From assembly GCA_947585615.1 (NCBI GenBank), contig CANPXD010000005.1:1-45934 (forward strand): DNA of 45,934 nucleotides, given 5' to 3'. This DNA is from an uncultured Clostridia bacterium (GTDB lineage Bacteria > Bacillota > Clostridia > Oscillospirales > Acutalibacteraceae). A program made the translations under genes and the position numbers. Within the stretch, counting starts at the first letter, position 1. Each line of letters starts with the position of its first letter. The notes beneath the pieces were generated by a model. It was not told the DNA's origin, made no database searches, and saw only the letters and a program-made list of their open reading frames with translations. Below are positions 21,984 to 32,243 of this stretch, in pieces.

Positions 21984-22703
21984 ATGGCAGGAATGATAGG
22001 TGTTATCGTGAACACCGTTACTGTTTTAATTGGCTCATTTTTGGGACTTCTTTTAAAAAAAGGCATACCGGAAAGGTTCAAGGACAGCCTTATGAAAGGC
22101 ATCGGACTATGCACAATATATATAGGCATAAGCGGAAGCCTTAAAGGGAACAACACCATTGTTCTCATTCTTTCCGTAGTCGCGGGAATTCTGATAGGAA
22201 CTTGGATAGATATAGATAAAAGATTCAATACAATCAGTCTCAAAGTTGAAAACAAATTCAAAAAGGACTCCACTCCGACAGGAAGCTTTGCTCAGGGTTT
22301 TGTTACCGCCTGTCTTGTTTTCTGCATTGGCTCCATGACAATAGTCGGCAGTCTTGAAGCGGGTCTCAACGGCGACAACAAAATGATTTTCATCAAATCA
22401 ATTCTTGATTTGATTTCAAGCTTCGTTCTCGCAAGTTCACTCGGAGTCGGCGTTGCGGCGTCGGCAGTCTTCGTTTTTGTATTTCAGGGCATAATTGTGC
22501 TGCTTGCTCATACTGTCGCTCCCGTTCTTACAGACAGCGTTGTCAACGAAATGGTATGCGTCGGCAGTCTTCTCATTCTCGCTCTCGGTCTTGAACTTAC
22601 AGGTATAAAAAAGTTAAAGGTTATGAATTACCTCCCTGCTGTATTTATGCCGATCGTTTTAGTCCCTATATATGATTTAATAAGCTCTCTTATCAACAAA
22701 TAA
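21984..22703 (+). CDS. DUF554 (YqgA/YdfK-like) membrane protein
   Basis: Start at MAGMIGVIVNT behind gcggagg RBS; GSMTIVGSLEAGLNGD signature. Confidence 0.88.
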   Translation: MAGMIGVIVNTVTVLIGSFLGLLLKKGIPERFKDSLMKGIGLCTIYIGISGSLKGNNTIVLILSVVAGILIGTWIDIDKRFNTISLKVENKFKKDSTPTGSFAQGFVTACLVFCIGSMTIVGSLEAGLNGDNKMIFIKSILDLISSFVLASSLGVGVAASAVFVFVFQGIIVLLAHTVAPVLTDSVVNEMVCVGSLLILALGLELTGIKKLKVMNYLPAVFMPIVLVPIYDLISSLINK

Positions 22704-22756
22704 GAACAGACAGAGTTATAAATTTTAACTTTTTTCAATATACATTACCAAGGACG

Positions 22757-23023
22757 GTGAAACACTTGAACGGTAATGTTGAAAAAAGATGTATTGAAAT
22801 AGGCAGATACATAAGCGAAACCGGTGCAACTGTAAGACAGGCAGGCGCAGTATTCGGAATAAGCAAGTCAACTGTGCATATCGACGTAACAAAACGCCTG
22901 TATGAAATAGACAGAATATTGTATGAAGACGTTAAGAAAGTGCTTCAGGAAAACAAGGCGGAGCGCCATATACGCGGAGGAAACGCGACTAAAAAGAAAT
23001 ACAGCGGCAATAAAAAAAATTGA
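22757..23023 (+). CDS. spoIIID: Sporulation transcriptional regulator SpoIIID
   Basis: CIEIGRYISETGATVRQAGAVFGISKSTVHIDVTKRL. Confidence 0.92.
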   Translation: MKHLNGNVEKRCIEIGRYISETGATVRQAGAVFGISKSTVHIDVTKRLYEIDRILYEDVKKVLQENKAERHIRGGNATKKKYSGNKKN

Positions 23024-23081
23024 TATTTTTATATTGCTGTGTTAGTATATAAGTAATTATTAAGAAGCAGAGGAAGTTTAT

Positions 23082-23879
23082 ATGAGCATTGGATTTATAG
23101 GTTGCGGAAATATGGCATCCGCGATTATCAAAGGGATTACAGAGTCAGGCATAATTGACGGAAAAGATATTTATATTTTTGATACGTCTCCATCTACACT
23201 TGAAAACGCATCGGCAAAATACGCAGTAAATAAATGTCAAAATGCAAGAGAGGTTGTACGCCTTTCCGAATACGTTATTCTTGCCGTTAAGCCAAATGTA
23301 CTATCGACTGTGCTTAACGACATAAATATAGTTCTCGAAGAAAGCGGAGCCGTCCTTGTATCCATAGCAGCCGGCAAAACAATAGATTTCATAAGAGAAC
23401 ACCTGTCGCACGACAACAAAATCATCCGCGTTATGCCGAATATCAACGCAAAGGTAGCTTGTGCGTGCAGTGCCTATTGCGCGAACACAGAAGTTACTGA
23501 TGCCGAAAAGAAAGAAATTGAAAGGTTGTTTGCCGCGGTCGGTGAAATTATCGAGCTACCCGAAAGCGACTTTCCTCTTTTCGGTGTTCTTTCCGGCTGT
23601 TCACCTGCATTTTCCTATATGTTTATCGATGCTCTTGCGCGTGCCGGAGTCAAAAACGGAATGAAAAAGGATTTGGCGCTGAAAATTGCCGCGCAGACTG
23701 TTCTCGGCAGTGCAAAAATGATTCTTGAAAGCGGCAGCCACCCCTATGAACTTATAGATCAGGTCTGCTCACCGGGAGGTACAACAATTGAAGGCATAAC
23801 TTCTCTTCAGGCAGACGGTTTTGAGACTGCTGTTCATAACGCAGTTGACAGTGCGGTAAAAAAAGATAAATTACTTTAA
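23082..23879 (+). CDS. proC: Pyrroline-5-carboxylate reductase
   Basis: IGFIGCGNMASAIIKG; GCSPAFSYMFIDALARAGVKNGM; SPGGTTIEGI. Confidence 0.96.
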   Translation: MSIGFIGCGNMASAIIKGITESGIIDGKDIYIFDTSPSTLENASAKYAVNKCQNAREVVRLSEYVILAVKPNVLSTVLNDINIVLEESGAVLVSIAAGKTIDFIREHLSHDNKIIRVMPNINAKVACACSAYCANTEVTDAEKKEIERLFAAVGEIIELPESDFPLFGVLSGCSPAFSYMFIDALARAGVKNGMKKDLALKIAAQTVLGSAKMILESGSHPYELIDQVCSPGGTTIEGITSLQADGFETAVHNAVDSAVKKDKLL

Positions 23880-23881
23880 TG

Positions 23882-23924
23882 AAAAACGGTGCGGCACCAA
23901 AGCGATGCCGCACCGTTTTTATTT
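23882..23924 (+). terminator. Strong Rho-independent terminator
   Basis: aaaaacggtgcggca-ccaaagcga-tgccgcaccgttttt. Confidence 0.9.
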
Positions 23925-24123
23925 CTTTTGTAAACTGTTTATACAGTTTTCCCGCTTACCCAAGATATTTCCTTTACTGTATGCTTCGATCTTATGAAAA
24001 GCCTCTTGCCGTAAGTGACAAAAAAGAAATTTTTATTATTTAGCATTAAACAACTTTTCAGGTGATAATAATTTTCAGTATTTAAGAGTGAATACACACT
24101 TTGAACAAATCTGCGGCGTGGAA

Positions 24124-24882
24124 TTAGAATATTCCACTATATTTTTTTGCCTTTACAATTAAAAAAGTTGGTTTGATTTGTTCTTTTTGCAAAATATTGG
24201 GTAATTTTTCCATTGCGCTTTGCTCCGGGATAGGCTCAGATACCGTTTCAATTATAAATCCTGCCTTGCTTAGATCTGTAATAATATCTGAAAATCTGCG
24301 GTGATATTTCCTTACACCGTCAACAAACCAAGAGGTGACTCTTTCACCGGGTTGTCCATAGTTGGAAAATGTATAGGATGTATAATTCCCGTCGGAATCT
24401 TTATTATAATGCTGTAAGCCGTCAAATGTTGCGGTAACCAGCGGATGCTCCTGTGAAAAAAGCAAATATCCGCCCTCATTTAGTTTTCGATACATATCTT
24501 TTGCGAGTTGAGCAAAATTTTCTACATAATGAAAAGCAAGAGAGCTATAAATCAAATCAAATTTTTGATTGAGTTCGCCTATATCCGTCATGCTCATTCT
24601 TATGTATTGAATTCTATTATCTGTCGATTCTGCCATTGCGATTTTAAGCATTTTTTCCGATATATCAACACCAATTACATTCGCCGCTCCTTTTTTCGCA
24701 AAATCAACACAATTACCACCATAACCGCATCCCAGATCAAGAACGGATTTTCCTTTTAGGTCCGGCAGCAGTTTTCGCATTGCCGGCTGTTCTAATTGAA
24801 TATTATAATTTGCATCATTTTTACGAAGTTCTTGATAGTCATTAAAAACTGTATCGTTGTCGAAAATATTTTGTTCGCCCAT
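24124..24882 (-). CDS. Class I SAM-dependent methyltransferase
   Basis: VLDLGCGYGGNCVDFAKKGAANVIGVDIS; start at MGEQNIF behind gaaggagtgg RBS. Confidence 0.9.
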   Translation of the reverse strand: MGEQNIFDNDTVFNDYQELRKNDANYNIQLEQPAMRKLLPDLKGKSVLDLGCGYGGNCVDFAKKGAANVIGVDISEKMLKIAMAESTDNRIQYIRMSMTDIGELNQKFDLIYSSLAFHYVENFAQLAKDMYRKLNEGGYLLFSQEHPLVTATFDGLQHYNKDSDGNYTSYTFSNYGQPGERVTSWFVDGVRKYHRRFSDIITDLSKAGFIIETVSEPIPEQSAMEKLPNILQKEQIKPTFLIVKAKKYSGIF

Positions 24883-25055
24883 ATTTACCACTCCTTCTCT
24901 CGCAGTAATTTGCAATTTCCGCATAAATCGGCGGCAGCCCTCACGCTGCTTTTTCCTTGTTTTACCCTTATTGCTATGTGAAAAAGCATCCCGGTGAAAC
25001 CGTGTAATTAATAAGGCGGTTCAACTGTAAAAAGCCTTTGTTTTCAAGGCTTCTG

Positions 25056-26273
25056 TCAAACCGCCCCTTTGAAAGATTTGCCGTTATTTATTTTACTACA
25101 AATACTTTTTATCTCTTCAACCTTATCAAGTTTTTCCCAGGAAACGCCGAGATCCTCTCTGCCCATATGACCGTAAGCCGCAACATTTTTATATATGGGC
25201 TTTCTCAAGTCAAGTCTGTCGATGATGGCAGACGGTCTTAAATCAAATACCTTTGTAATAATTTCGGAAATTTCATCATCCGATTTTATTCCTGTTCCGA
25301 ATGTATCCACCATAACGGATACAGGCTTGGCAACGCCTATGGCGTATGCAATCTCAACCTCGCATTTATCGGCAAGACCGGCAGCGACAACGTTTTTAGC
25401 AACCCAACGCGCGGCGTAGGCGGCACTGCGGTCAACCTTTGTGGGATCTTTTCCGCTGAAAGCCCCGCCGCCGTGGCGCGCGTATCCGCCGTATGTATCA
25501 ACAATAATTTTTCTGCCTGTCAGTCCGCTGTCTCCATGAGGTCCTCCGATAACAAATCTGCCGGTCGGATTTACATAAATTACAGTATTTTCGTCCATTA
25601 ATTCAGCAGGAATTGCCACATTGATGACCTTTTCAGTAATGTCCTTTCTCATTGTTTCAAGGTCAATATCGGCGCTGTGCTGACTTGAAACAACAACCGC
25701 CGTCACCTTGGAAGGTCTGCCTTCGTCATACTGAACTGTTACCTGTGTTTTTCCGTCGGGATACAGATAAGGCAGTGTTCCGTTTTCGCGCACCTCAGTC
25801 AGCCTGACAGCAAGCTTATGGGCAAGGCTTATCGGCATCGGCATAAGTTCGTCCGTTTCATTACAGGCATATCCGAACATCATACCCTGATCTCCCGCTC
25901 CGTTAAGATTGAATTCATCTTTTTCATCGTTTTTCAGCTCGTATGATTTATCAACACCCATTGCAATATCCGCGCTTTGTTTATCGAGCGACACAAGAAC
26001 AGCACACGTATTGCCATTAAAGCCTTTTTCATCGCTGTCATACCCAATATCACAAATGGTTTTTCTCACGATCGACGGAATGTCCACCTGTGCGCCTGAA
26101 GTAATTTCGCCCATAACAAGCACCTGTCCTGTTGTGCAGGTGGTTTCGCAGGCAACTCTGCTCATCTTGTCCTGCTCAAGCATAGCGTCAAGAATTGCAT
26201 CTGAAATCTGGTCGCATATTTTATCGGGATGCCCCTTAGTTACCGATTCGCTTGTAAACAAAAATTTTGACAT
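25056..26273 (-). CDS. metK: S-adenosylmethionine synthetase
   Basis: [55 protein letters not shown]; start at MSKFLFT, 40 codons inside the listed ORF. Confidence 0.98.
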   Translation of the reverse strand: MSKFLFTSESVTKGHPDKICDQISDAILDAMLEQDKMSRVACETTCTTGQVLVMGEITSGAQVDIPSIVRKTICDIGYDSDEKGFNGNTCAVLVSLDKQSADIAMGVDKSYELKNDEKDEFNLNGAGDQGMMFGYACNETDELMPMPISLAHKLAVRLTEVRENGTLPYLYPDGKTQVTVQYDEGRPSKVTAVVVSSQHSADIDLETMRKDITEKVINVAIPAELMDENTVIYVNPTGRFVIGGPHGDSGLTGRKIIVDTYGGYARHGGGAFSGKDPTKVDRSAAYAARWVAKNVVAAGLADKCEVEIAYAIGVAKPVSVMVDTFGTGIKSDDEISEIITKVFDLRPSAIIDRLDLRKPIYKNVAAYGHMGREDLGVSWEKLDKVEEIKSICSKINNGKSFKGAV

Positions 26274-26290
26274 AAATATTCTCCTTTCAT

Positions 26291-26320
26291 AAAAAAAGCA
26301 CACTCCGATATGAGTGTGTA
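26291..26320 (-). terminator. Riboswitch expression-platform terminator
   Basis: On minus strand: cacactc-atatcg-gagtgtg-c-ttttttt between aptamer and metK. Confidence 0.8.
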
Positions 26321-26330
26321 TAAACCCTGA

Positions 26331-26423
26331 CTCATCGTTCGGATATACCGCAGGAATTAGCACCTTGCCGGAAGCAGGTTGCTGTGGCGTCATAAGGCCT
26401 GTCCCTCAGCCACTCTTGATAAG
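26331..26423 (-). ncRNA. SAM-I (S-box) riboswitch aptamer
   Basis: Minus strand cttatcaagagtggctgagggacaggccttatgacgccacagcaacctgcttccggcaaggtgctaattcctgcggtatatccgaacgatgag; P1 CTTATC/GATGAG; conserved S-box blocks. Confidence 0.95.
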
Positions 26424-26645
26424 ATTCTATTCAATTGCAATATCTTTAACAGATAAATGATAACGCGGCAAGGTATAATTGTCAATACTTTTCCTTAAAA
26501 ATTCAAAAAGATTAATTTATGAACAAAATGTTAATTTTTTTAAAAAAATTATTCATTATTTTCGTTAAATACTGTTGTAATTTGTTTATAAATAGTTTAT
26601 AATATGCAATGAAAAACCATAAACTTTAATAAGGAGGCTAATCCA

Positions 26646-28208
26646 ATGGCTAAGAAAACCGTATTCATCACCGGAGGTACCGGTAATATGGGCTGGGCGG
26701 CTGTTCAGGAAATGCTTAAAAAACCGAACGAAATCAATATAAAGATGCTCGCTCGCAAAAGCGCTAAAAACGAAGAAAAGTTAAAGCCGCTTATGAGCAA
26801 GCCGAATCTTAAGGTCGTTTGGGGAGATTTGCTTGAATACGACGCAATTCTCGAGGGCGTAACCGGCGCTGACTATGTTCTTCACGTTGGAGGTATGGTT
26901 TCCCCCACTGCGGACTGGAAGCCTTACAAAACGCAGAAAACAAATATAGGAGCAGCTCAGAACATATGCAAGGCTGTGCTTGCACAGCCCGATCCCGACG
27001 CGATCAAGGTTTGCTACATAGGCACTGTTGCCGAAACCGGCGGACGCAATTATCCCATTCACTGGGGACGCTGCGGAGATCCTATTAAAATATCTATTTA
27101 CGACCATTATGCTATCTCAAAAACTGTTGCAGAGCGCACTTTTGTTGAGAGCGGAATCAAAAACTGGGTTGTTATGCGCCAATCCGGTATTCTCTATCCG
27201 AACATTCTCAAGAATATGGATCCGATTATGTTCCACGTCCCGATTAACGGCGTTCTTGAATGGTGTACCGTTGAGGACTCGGGACGTCTTATGTGCAACC
27301 TTGTAACAGAGGATGCAGCAGGGAATCTCGGCTCCGATTTCTGGAATCATTTTTACAACATTGGCTCAGGCAAGGAATACAGAATTTCAAACTATGAGTT
27401 TGAGTGCCTCCTTCTCGGCACACTCGGACTTGCAGGTCCTGAAAAACTCTTTGACCCCAACTGGTTCATCACAAGAAATTTCCATGGTCAGTTTTACGCG
27501 GACGGCGACAAGCTTGAGGAATATCTCCATTTCCGTGAAAATCTTCCGGTGCAGGATTATTTCAACCGTCTTGCCAATCAGGTTGAATTCTATTTCAAGA
27601 TTCCGAGATACCTTCCCAAAAATCTTGTTGCTGCCTGTGCTAAACCGTTTATGAAAAAAATCGCTTCCACTCCCGATTTCGGCACGCTTGACTGGGTTGC
27701 CAAAAACAACACGGTTCGTCTCAGTGCATACTACGGCACAAAAGCTGATTGGGAAAAAATCCCCAGCAAGTGGGAGGATTTTGAAATTATCAAATTTGAT
27801 AAGGATACAAGCGCGGCGGAGCAGTATAAACTTGACCACGGTTATGATGAAAGCAAACCGGAATCCGAGCTTGATATTGACGATATGAAACAAGCGGCTA
27901 AGTTCCGCGGCGGCGAATGTCTGTCCGAGACAATGACCAAAGGCGATCTCGCAACCAAGCTTAAATGGAAATGCGGTCACTGCGGCGCGGAATTTGAAGC
28001 AAGTCCCAATCTTATTCTTCTTGGCGGTCACTGGTGTCCCGAATGTTATATTCCTCAGAAGGCATGGGATTATGATTCAATCGCCAAAACAAATCCATTC
28101 TTTGCTCAGGTTTGGTATCCGAGCCATTCAAAGGATGAAAACAACCGTTACGACTTTGATGAAATGTTCCACATTAACGGCGTTAAATGGGACGACATCA
28201 AGAGATAG
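26646..28208 (+). CDS. NAD-dependent epimerase/dehydratase (SDR-e-like) with C-terminal zinc-ribbon-like domain
   Basis: FITGGTGNMGWAAVQEML Rossmann motif; YAISKTVAE; C-terminal WKCGHCGAEFEASPNLILLGGHWCPEC. Confidence 0.8.
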   Translation: MAKKTVFITGGTGNMGWAAVQEMLKKPNEINIKMLARKSAKNEEKLKPLMSKPNLKVVWGDLLEYDAILEGVTGADYVLHVGGMVSPTADWKPYKTQKTNIGAAQNICKAVLAQPDPDAIKVCYIGTVAETGGRNYPIHWGRCGDPIKISIYDHYAISKTVAERTFVESGIKNWVVMRQSGILYPNILKNMDPIMFHVPINGVLEWCTVEDSGRLMCNLVTEDAAGNLGSDFWNHFYNIGSGKEYRISNYEFECLLLGTLGLAGPEKLFDPNWFITRNFHGQFYADGDKLEEYLHFRENLPVQDYFNRLANQVEFYFKIPRYLPKNLVAACAKPFMKKIASTPDFGTLDWVAKNNTVRLSAYYGTKADWEKIPSKWEDFEIIKFDKDTSAAEQYKLDHGYDESKPESELDIDDMKQAAKFRGGECLSETMTKGDLATKLKWKCGHCGAEFEASPNLILLGGHWCPECYIPQKAWDYDSIAKTNPFFAQVWYPSHSKDENNRYDFDEMFHINGVKWDDIKR

Positions 28209-28221
28209 CCCTATAAAACAT

Positions 28222-28312
28222 TTAAATCCGCTTGAATTATCAGGCGGATTTTTCATTGGTATTACCAATGAAAAAACGCTCTGAAGATTACTCCTCGGAG
28301 CGTTTTTGATTA
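28222..28312. terminator. Stacked terminator/palindrome region between convergent genes
   Basis: aatccgc-N-gcggattttt, then 27-nt perfect palindrome 28249-28275, then acgctc-N-gagcgttttt. Confidence 0.7.
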
Positions 28313-28358
28313 AACTGTCATTTTTCTGTTCCAATGTCCCAATAAATATAAAAAGTAC

Positions 28359-29066
28359 TTACTTTTGCCCGTAGTAAGCATTTTTACCATGCTTTCTCTG
28401 ATAATGCTTATCAAGAAGATACTGCTCGATTCCGATATTTGAAGACTCATCACCGGCAGCGATTTTTTCCGTGCGGCACGCCATTTTCGCAACCTCTTCA
28501 AGAATGAGCGCGTTTTCTACGGCTTTGAAAGGATCGACGCCCCATGTGAACGGACCGTGGCGGTGAACAAGAACAGCAGGGCATTCATTCGGAGCAAGAT
28601 TTCTTCTTTCAAATTCCTCTACGATAACCTTTCCCGTGTTAAGTTCATATTCTTCGGCAACCTCTTGCTCGGTAAGTCCCCTTGCGCATGGAATGGAAAC
28701 ATTGGCAAAATCAGCGTGGGTCGTACCATAGGCAGGTATATCCCTGCCTGCCTGCGCCCATGAGCAAGCCCAGCTTGAATGGGTGTGAACGATTCCCCCC
28801 ACATCGCTGAATTTTCTGTATAATTGAGCATGAGTAGGCGTATCGGAAGACGGATTCAGCCTGCCCTCAATTTTATTTCCATTCAGGTCAACAACCACCA
28901 TATCATCTGCCGTCATACTGTCATAAGGAACACCTGACGGTTTGATTACGAACAGTCCCTTTTCCCTGTCTATACCTGAAACATTACCCCAAGTCAGTAC
29001 AACAAGACCGTATTCAACAAGCATCAGGTTTGCCTTGTAAACTTTTTCTTTAAGCTCTTCCAACAT
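28359..29066 (-). CDS. araD: L-ribulose-5-phosphate 4-epimerase
   Basis: Class II aldolase fold motifs (GNVSGID, VHTHSSWACSWAQAG); next to araA. Confidence 0.94.
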   Translation of the reverse strand: MLEELKEKVYKANLMLVEYGLVVLTWGNVSGIDREKGLFVIKPSGVPYDSMTADDMVVVDLNGNKIEGRLNPSSDTPTHAQLYRKFSDVGGIVHTHSSWACSWAQAGRDIPAYGTTHADFANVSIPCARGLTEQEVAEEYELNTGKVIVEEFERRNLAPNECPAVLVHRHGPFTWGVDPFKAVENALILEEVAKMACRTEKIAAGDESSNIGIEQYLLDKHYQRKHGKNAYYGQK

Positions 29067-29077
29067 ATCGAAACCTC

Positions 29078-30550
29078 TTACATACCAAGCTTGTAGGCAA
29101 CATCATTATAAAAAAGTTCTTTTCGGAATTCGTTTATATCTGTATTTTCATTGATATGAACGAATTCAATACCCATAATTTCGGCAAAGTCACGCATATT
29201 GTCTGCCGTGAGGCTGTAGGAAAGGACGCTGTGATGCGCCCCACCGGCATATATCCACGCTTCCGCCGAAGTCTGGAGACACGGCATAGGCTTCCATAGA
29301 ACGCCTGCGACGGGAAGCTTCGGCATACCGTTTACCTGTTCCTTGCATTCAACGTCATTGCATATCATACGCAGTCTGTCGCCCATATCCACAAGGGTAA
29401 CAACAATGCCTTTACCCGTTTGAGCCTTGAAAACAAGCCTTGCGGGGTCTTCCCTGTCGCCTATTCCGAGAGGATGAACCTGAATTTTCGGTTTTTCCGC
29501 GGCACAGGTCGGACATACCTCAAGCATATGCGAGCCTAAAAGCATTTCGTTTCCCGGTTCAAAGTGATACGTATAATCCTCCATAAATACCGTTCCGCCG
29601 TCAAGTCCCTCAGCCATTGCTTTCATAACTCTCAGCATCGCGGCTACTTTCCAGTCTCCCTCGGCACCGAAGCCGTATCCCTGTCTCATAAGATCCTGAG
29701 CGGCAAGTCCCGGAAGCTGACGAAGCTGCTGCAAATCCTCAAAATTTGTATGGAACGCATTGAAATTGTACCTCTCAAGGAATTTTTTGAGGGCGACTTC
29801 TTCCCTTGCCTGATAACGAACAGCGTCAATATTGTCAGTGTCCATAATATAATTTTTCTCGTATTCAGCCATCTGGGTATCGATTTCATCCTCAGTAACC
29901 GCATCAACCTCGCGTATAATATCACCGACTCCGTAATGATCAACCTGCCAACCGAGTTTTATCTGAGCCTCAATCTTATCGCCGTCTGTAACGGCGACAT
30001 TTCTCATATTATCGGAAATACGGAGAACGTGTATTTTTCTTGACTCGGCAGCGCCGACAGCGGCACGCATCCAGCCTGCCATTTTATTCTGAAATGTCTC
30101 GTCTTTCCAATATCCTGCAATAACCTTTCTTTTGAGTCTCATACGCGCCGAAATATAACCGTGCTCTCTGTCGCCGTGCGCGGATTGATTAAGATTCATA
30201 AAATCCATATCTATATCAGACCACGGTATATCTCTGTTAAATTGCGTATTAACATGAAGATAAGGCTTCTGCAGTGCGCTGAAACCGGCAATCCATGCCT
30301 TTGAAGGAGAAAAGGTGTGCATCCAAGTGATTACTCCGGCACAATCAGGGGCAGAGTTTGCCTCCTGCATCACATTCATAATTTCCGCCGAGGTTTTAAC
30401 ACAGGGCTTTGCGACAACCCTGCACGGGAGCTTTTCACTCCACACAGAGCACATCTGAGCTGCGTGCTCGTTTATTGTTTCAAAAATGTCTTCTCCGTAA
30501 AGGAACTGAGTTCCGACAACGAACCAAAATTCATAATCTTTAATGGCCAT
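29078..30550 (-). CDS. araA: L-arabinose isomerase
   Basis: FWFVVGTQFLYGEDIFETINEHA; GVITWMHTFSPSKAWI; GAHHSVLSY. Confidence 0.97.
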   Translation of the reverse strand: MAIKDYEFWFVVGTQFLYGEDIFETINEHAAQMCSVWSEKLPCRVVAKPCVKTSAEIMNVMQEANSAPDCAGVITWMHTFSPSKAWIAGFSALQKPYLHVNTQFNRDIPWSDIDMDFMNLNQSAHGDREHGYISARMRLKRKVIAGYWKDETFQNKMAGWMRAAVGAAESRKIHVLRISDNMRNVAVTDGDKIEAQIKLGWQVDHYGVGDIIREVDAVTEDEIDTQMAEYEKNYIMDTDNIDAVRYQAREEVALKKFLERYNFNAFHTNFEDLQQLRQLPGLAAQDLMRQGYGFGAEGDWKVAAMLRVMKAMAEGLDGGTVFMEDYTYHFEPGNEMLLGSHMLEVCPTCAAEKPKIQVHPLGIGDREDPARLVFKAQTGKGIVVTLVDMGDRLRMICNDVECKEQVNGMPKLPVAGVLWKPMPCLQTSAEAWIYAGGAHHSVLSYSLTADNMRDFAEIMGIEFVHINENTDINEFRKELFYNDVAYKLGM

Positions 30551-30562
30551 AAAATCCGCTCC

Positions 30563-32143
30563 TTAAATATTTTCGGCTGCCGCCTTTTCAACGGCAAGTC
30601 CGGATTTATATAATTTCATATAAGCATCAAAGCCCTTTGAATCTTCGTTAACAGGCTCGATTACCGTGCTTTTATATCTATTGAAGACCTTGTTTTCAAG
30701 ATACTTTTCAAGCGTTTCTCCGTTTTCTCCGGCTATGCAGTATCTGGCAAGCACAGCAATACCCCACGCGCCACCCTCGCCGGCTGTTTTCATTACAGCA
30801 ACGGGTGTGCCGAGCGCGCCTGCCATAAGGCGCTGACCTACTTCAGGAGTTTTGAACAAACCGCCGTGACCTGTCAGCCGATCAATTTTGACATTCTCTC
30901 TGTCAAGAATCTCCATTCCGATTTTAAGAGAAGCCATTGCAGCATATATCTGCGCACGCATAAAATTGGCAAGATTGAATTTGCTGCCCTGGGTTCTGAC
31001 AAAAAGAGGTCTGCCGTCCCGAAGACCGGCAACGGGTTCGCCGGAAAAGAAATTATAGTTTATAAGTCCGCCGCAGTCAGCATCTGCCTCAAGAGCCTTA
31101 TTATAAAGGAGATCATATATCTGAGGCTTTGAAAGGGGAACATTTGTTGCGCCGGCAAACTCTCTGAACAGTCCGACCCAGTAATCGAGGTCGGTACAAC
31201 AGTTATTGCAATGCACCATAGCAACAGGCTTTCCGGCAGGCGTTGTTACCATATCAATTTCCTCATAAACGCCCGAAAGCTGCTTTTCAAGAACAATCAT
31301 AAGGAAAATGGAAGTGCCGGCTGAAACATTTCCCGTTTTAACGGGAATGCTGTTCGTAGCCGTCATACCGGTTCCGGCATCGCCCTCGGGTGGACACATT
31401 ACAGCACCTGCTTCAAGAGAGCCTGACGGGTCGAGAAGCAAAGCGCCTTCTTCGGTGAGTGTGCCTCCATTTTCTCCCGCGATTAAAATATCCGGCAGTA
31501 TTTCTCTGATATTCCAGCCGTATTTTTTAACATTTTCGAGGGAGGAAAATTTATCAAGCATTTTTTCATCAAAACTGTTTGTATTGCTGTCAATCGGGAA
31601 CATACCCGACGCCTCGCCTATTCCGAGAACCTTTCTGCCCGACAGCTTCCAGTGAACATATCCTGCAAGGGTGGTCAGAAAAGCTATATCACCGACATGT
31701 TCTTCTTCGTTCAAGATTGCCTGATAGAGATGCGCTATGCTCCAACGCTGCGGAATGTTAAAATTAAACAGTTTTGTAAGCTGTGACGCGGCATCGGCGG
31801 TGGTTGTATTTCTCCACGTTCTGAATTCGGCAAGCTGTCTTCCGTCTTTATCAAAAGGAAGATAGCCGTGCATCATTGCCGAAAAACCTATTGAGGCAAG
31901 CTTCGTTATTTTAACTCCGTATTTTTCCTGAACTTCCATGTTCAGATGTATGTAAGCGTCCTGCAGTCCGGTCCATATATCTTCCGTGTGATATGTCCAG
32001 TAACCATTCTCAAGTCTGTTTTCCCAATCGTGACTGCCCGAAGCAATCGGATTGCAATTTTCATCAATCAGAACAGCCTTAATTCTCGTTGAGCCGAACT
32101 CAATACCAAGCGTTTCATTTCCGCTGATTTTATAATCGATCAT
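30563..32143 (-). CDS. araB: FGGY-family carbohydrate kinase, probable L-ribulokinase
   Basis: [18 protein letters not shown]-type C-terminus; upstream of araA/araD. Confidence 0.85.
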   Translation of the reverse strand: MIDYKISGNETLGIEFGSTRIKAVLIDENCNPIASGSHDWENRLENGYWTYHTEDIWTGLQDAYIHLNMEVQEKYGVKITKLASIGFSAMMHGYLPFDKDGRQLAEFRTWRNTTTADAASQLTKLFNFNIPQRWSIAHLYQAILNEEEHVGDIAFLTTLAGYVHWKLSGRKVLGIGEASGMFPIDSNTNSFDEKMLDKFSSLENVKKYGWNIREILPDILIAGENGGTLTEEGALLLDPSGSLEAGAVMCPPEGDAGTGMTATNSIPVKTGNVSAGTSIFLMIVLEKQLSGVYEEIDMVTTPAGKPVAMVHCNNCCTDLDYWVGLFREFAGATNVPLSKPQIYDLLYNKALEADADCGGLINYNFFSGEPVAGLRDGRPLFVRTQGSKFNLANFMRAQIYAAMASLKIGMEILDRENVKIDRLTGHGGLFKTPEVGQRLMAGALGTPVAVMKTAGEGGAWGIAVLARYCIAGENGETLEKYLENKVFNRYKSTVIEPVNEDSKGFDAYMKLYKSGLAVEKAAAENI

Positions 32144-32243
32144 TTTAACCTCCGCTCATTTATTTAAATTAATTTTACAACATCGCTGTTGATTTTTCAA
32201 CAGCTTAATCGTTTCTATATCTAAATAAAAAATAAACGAAACG

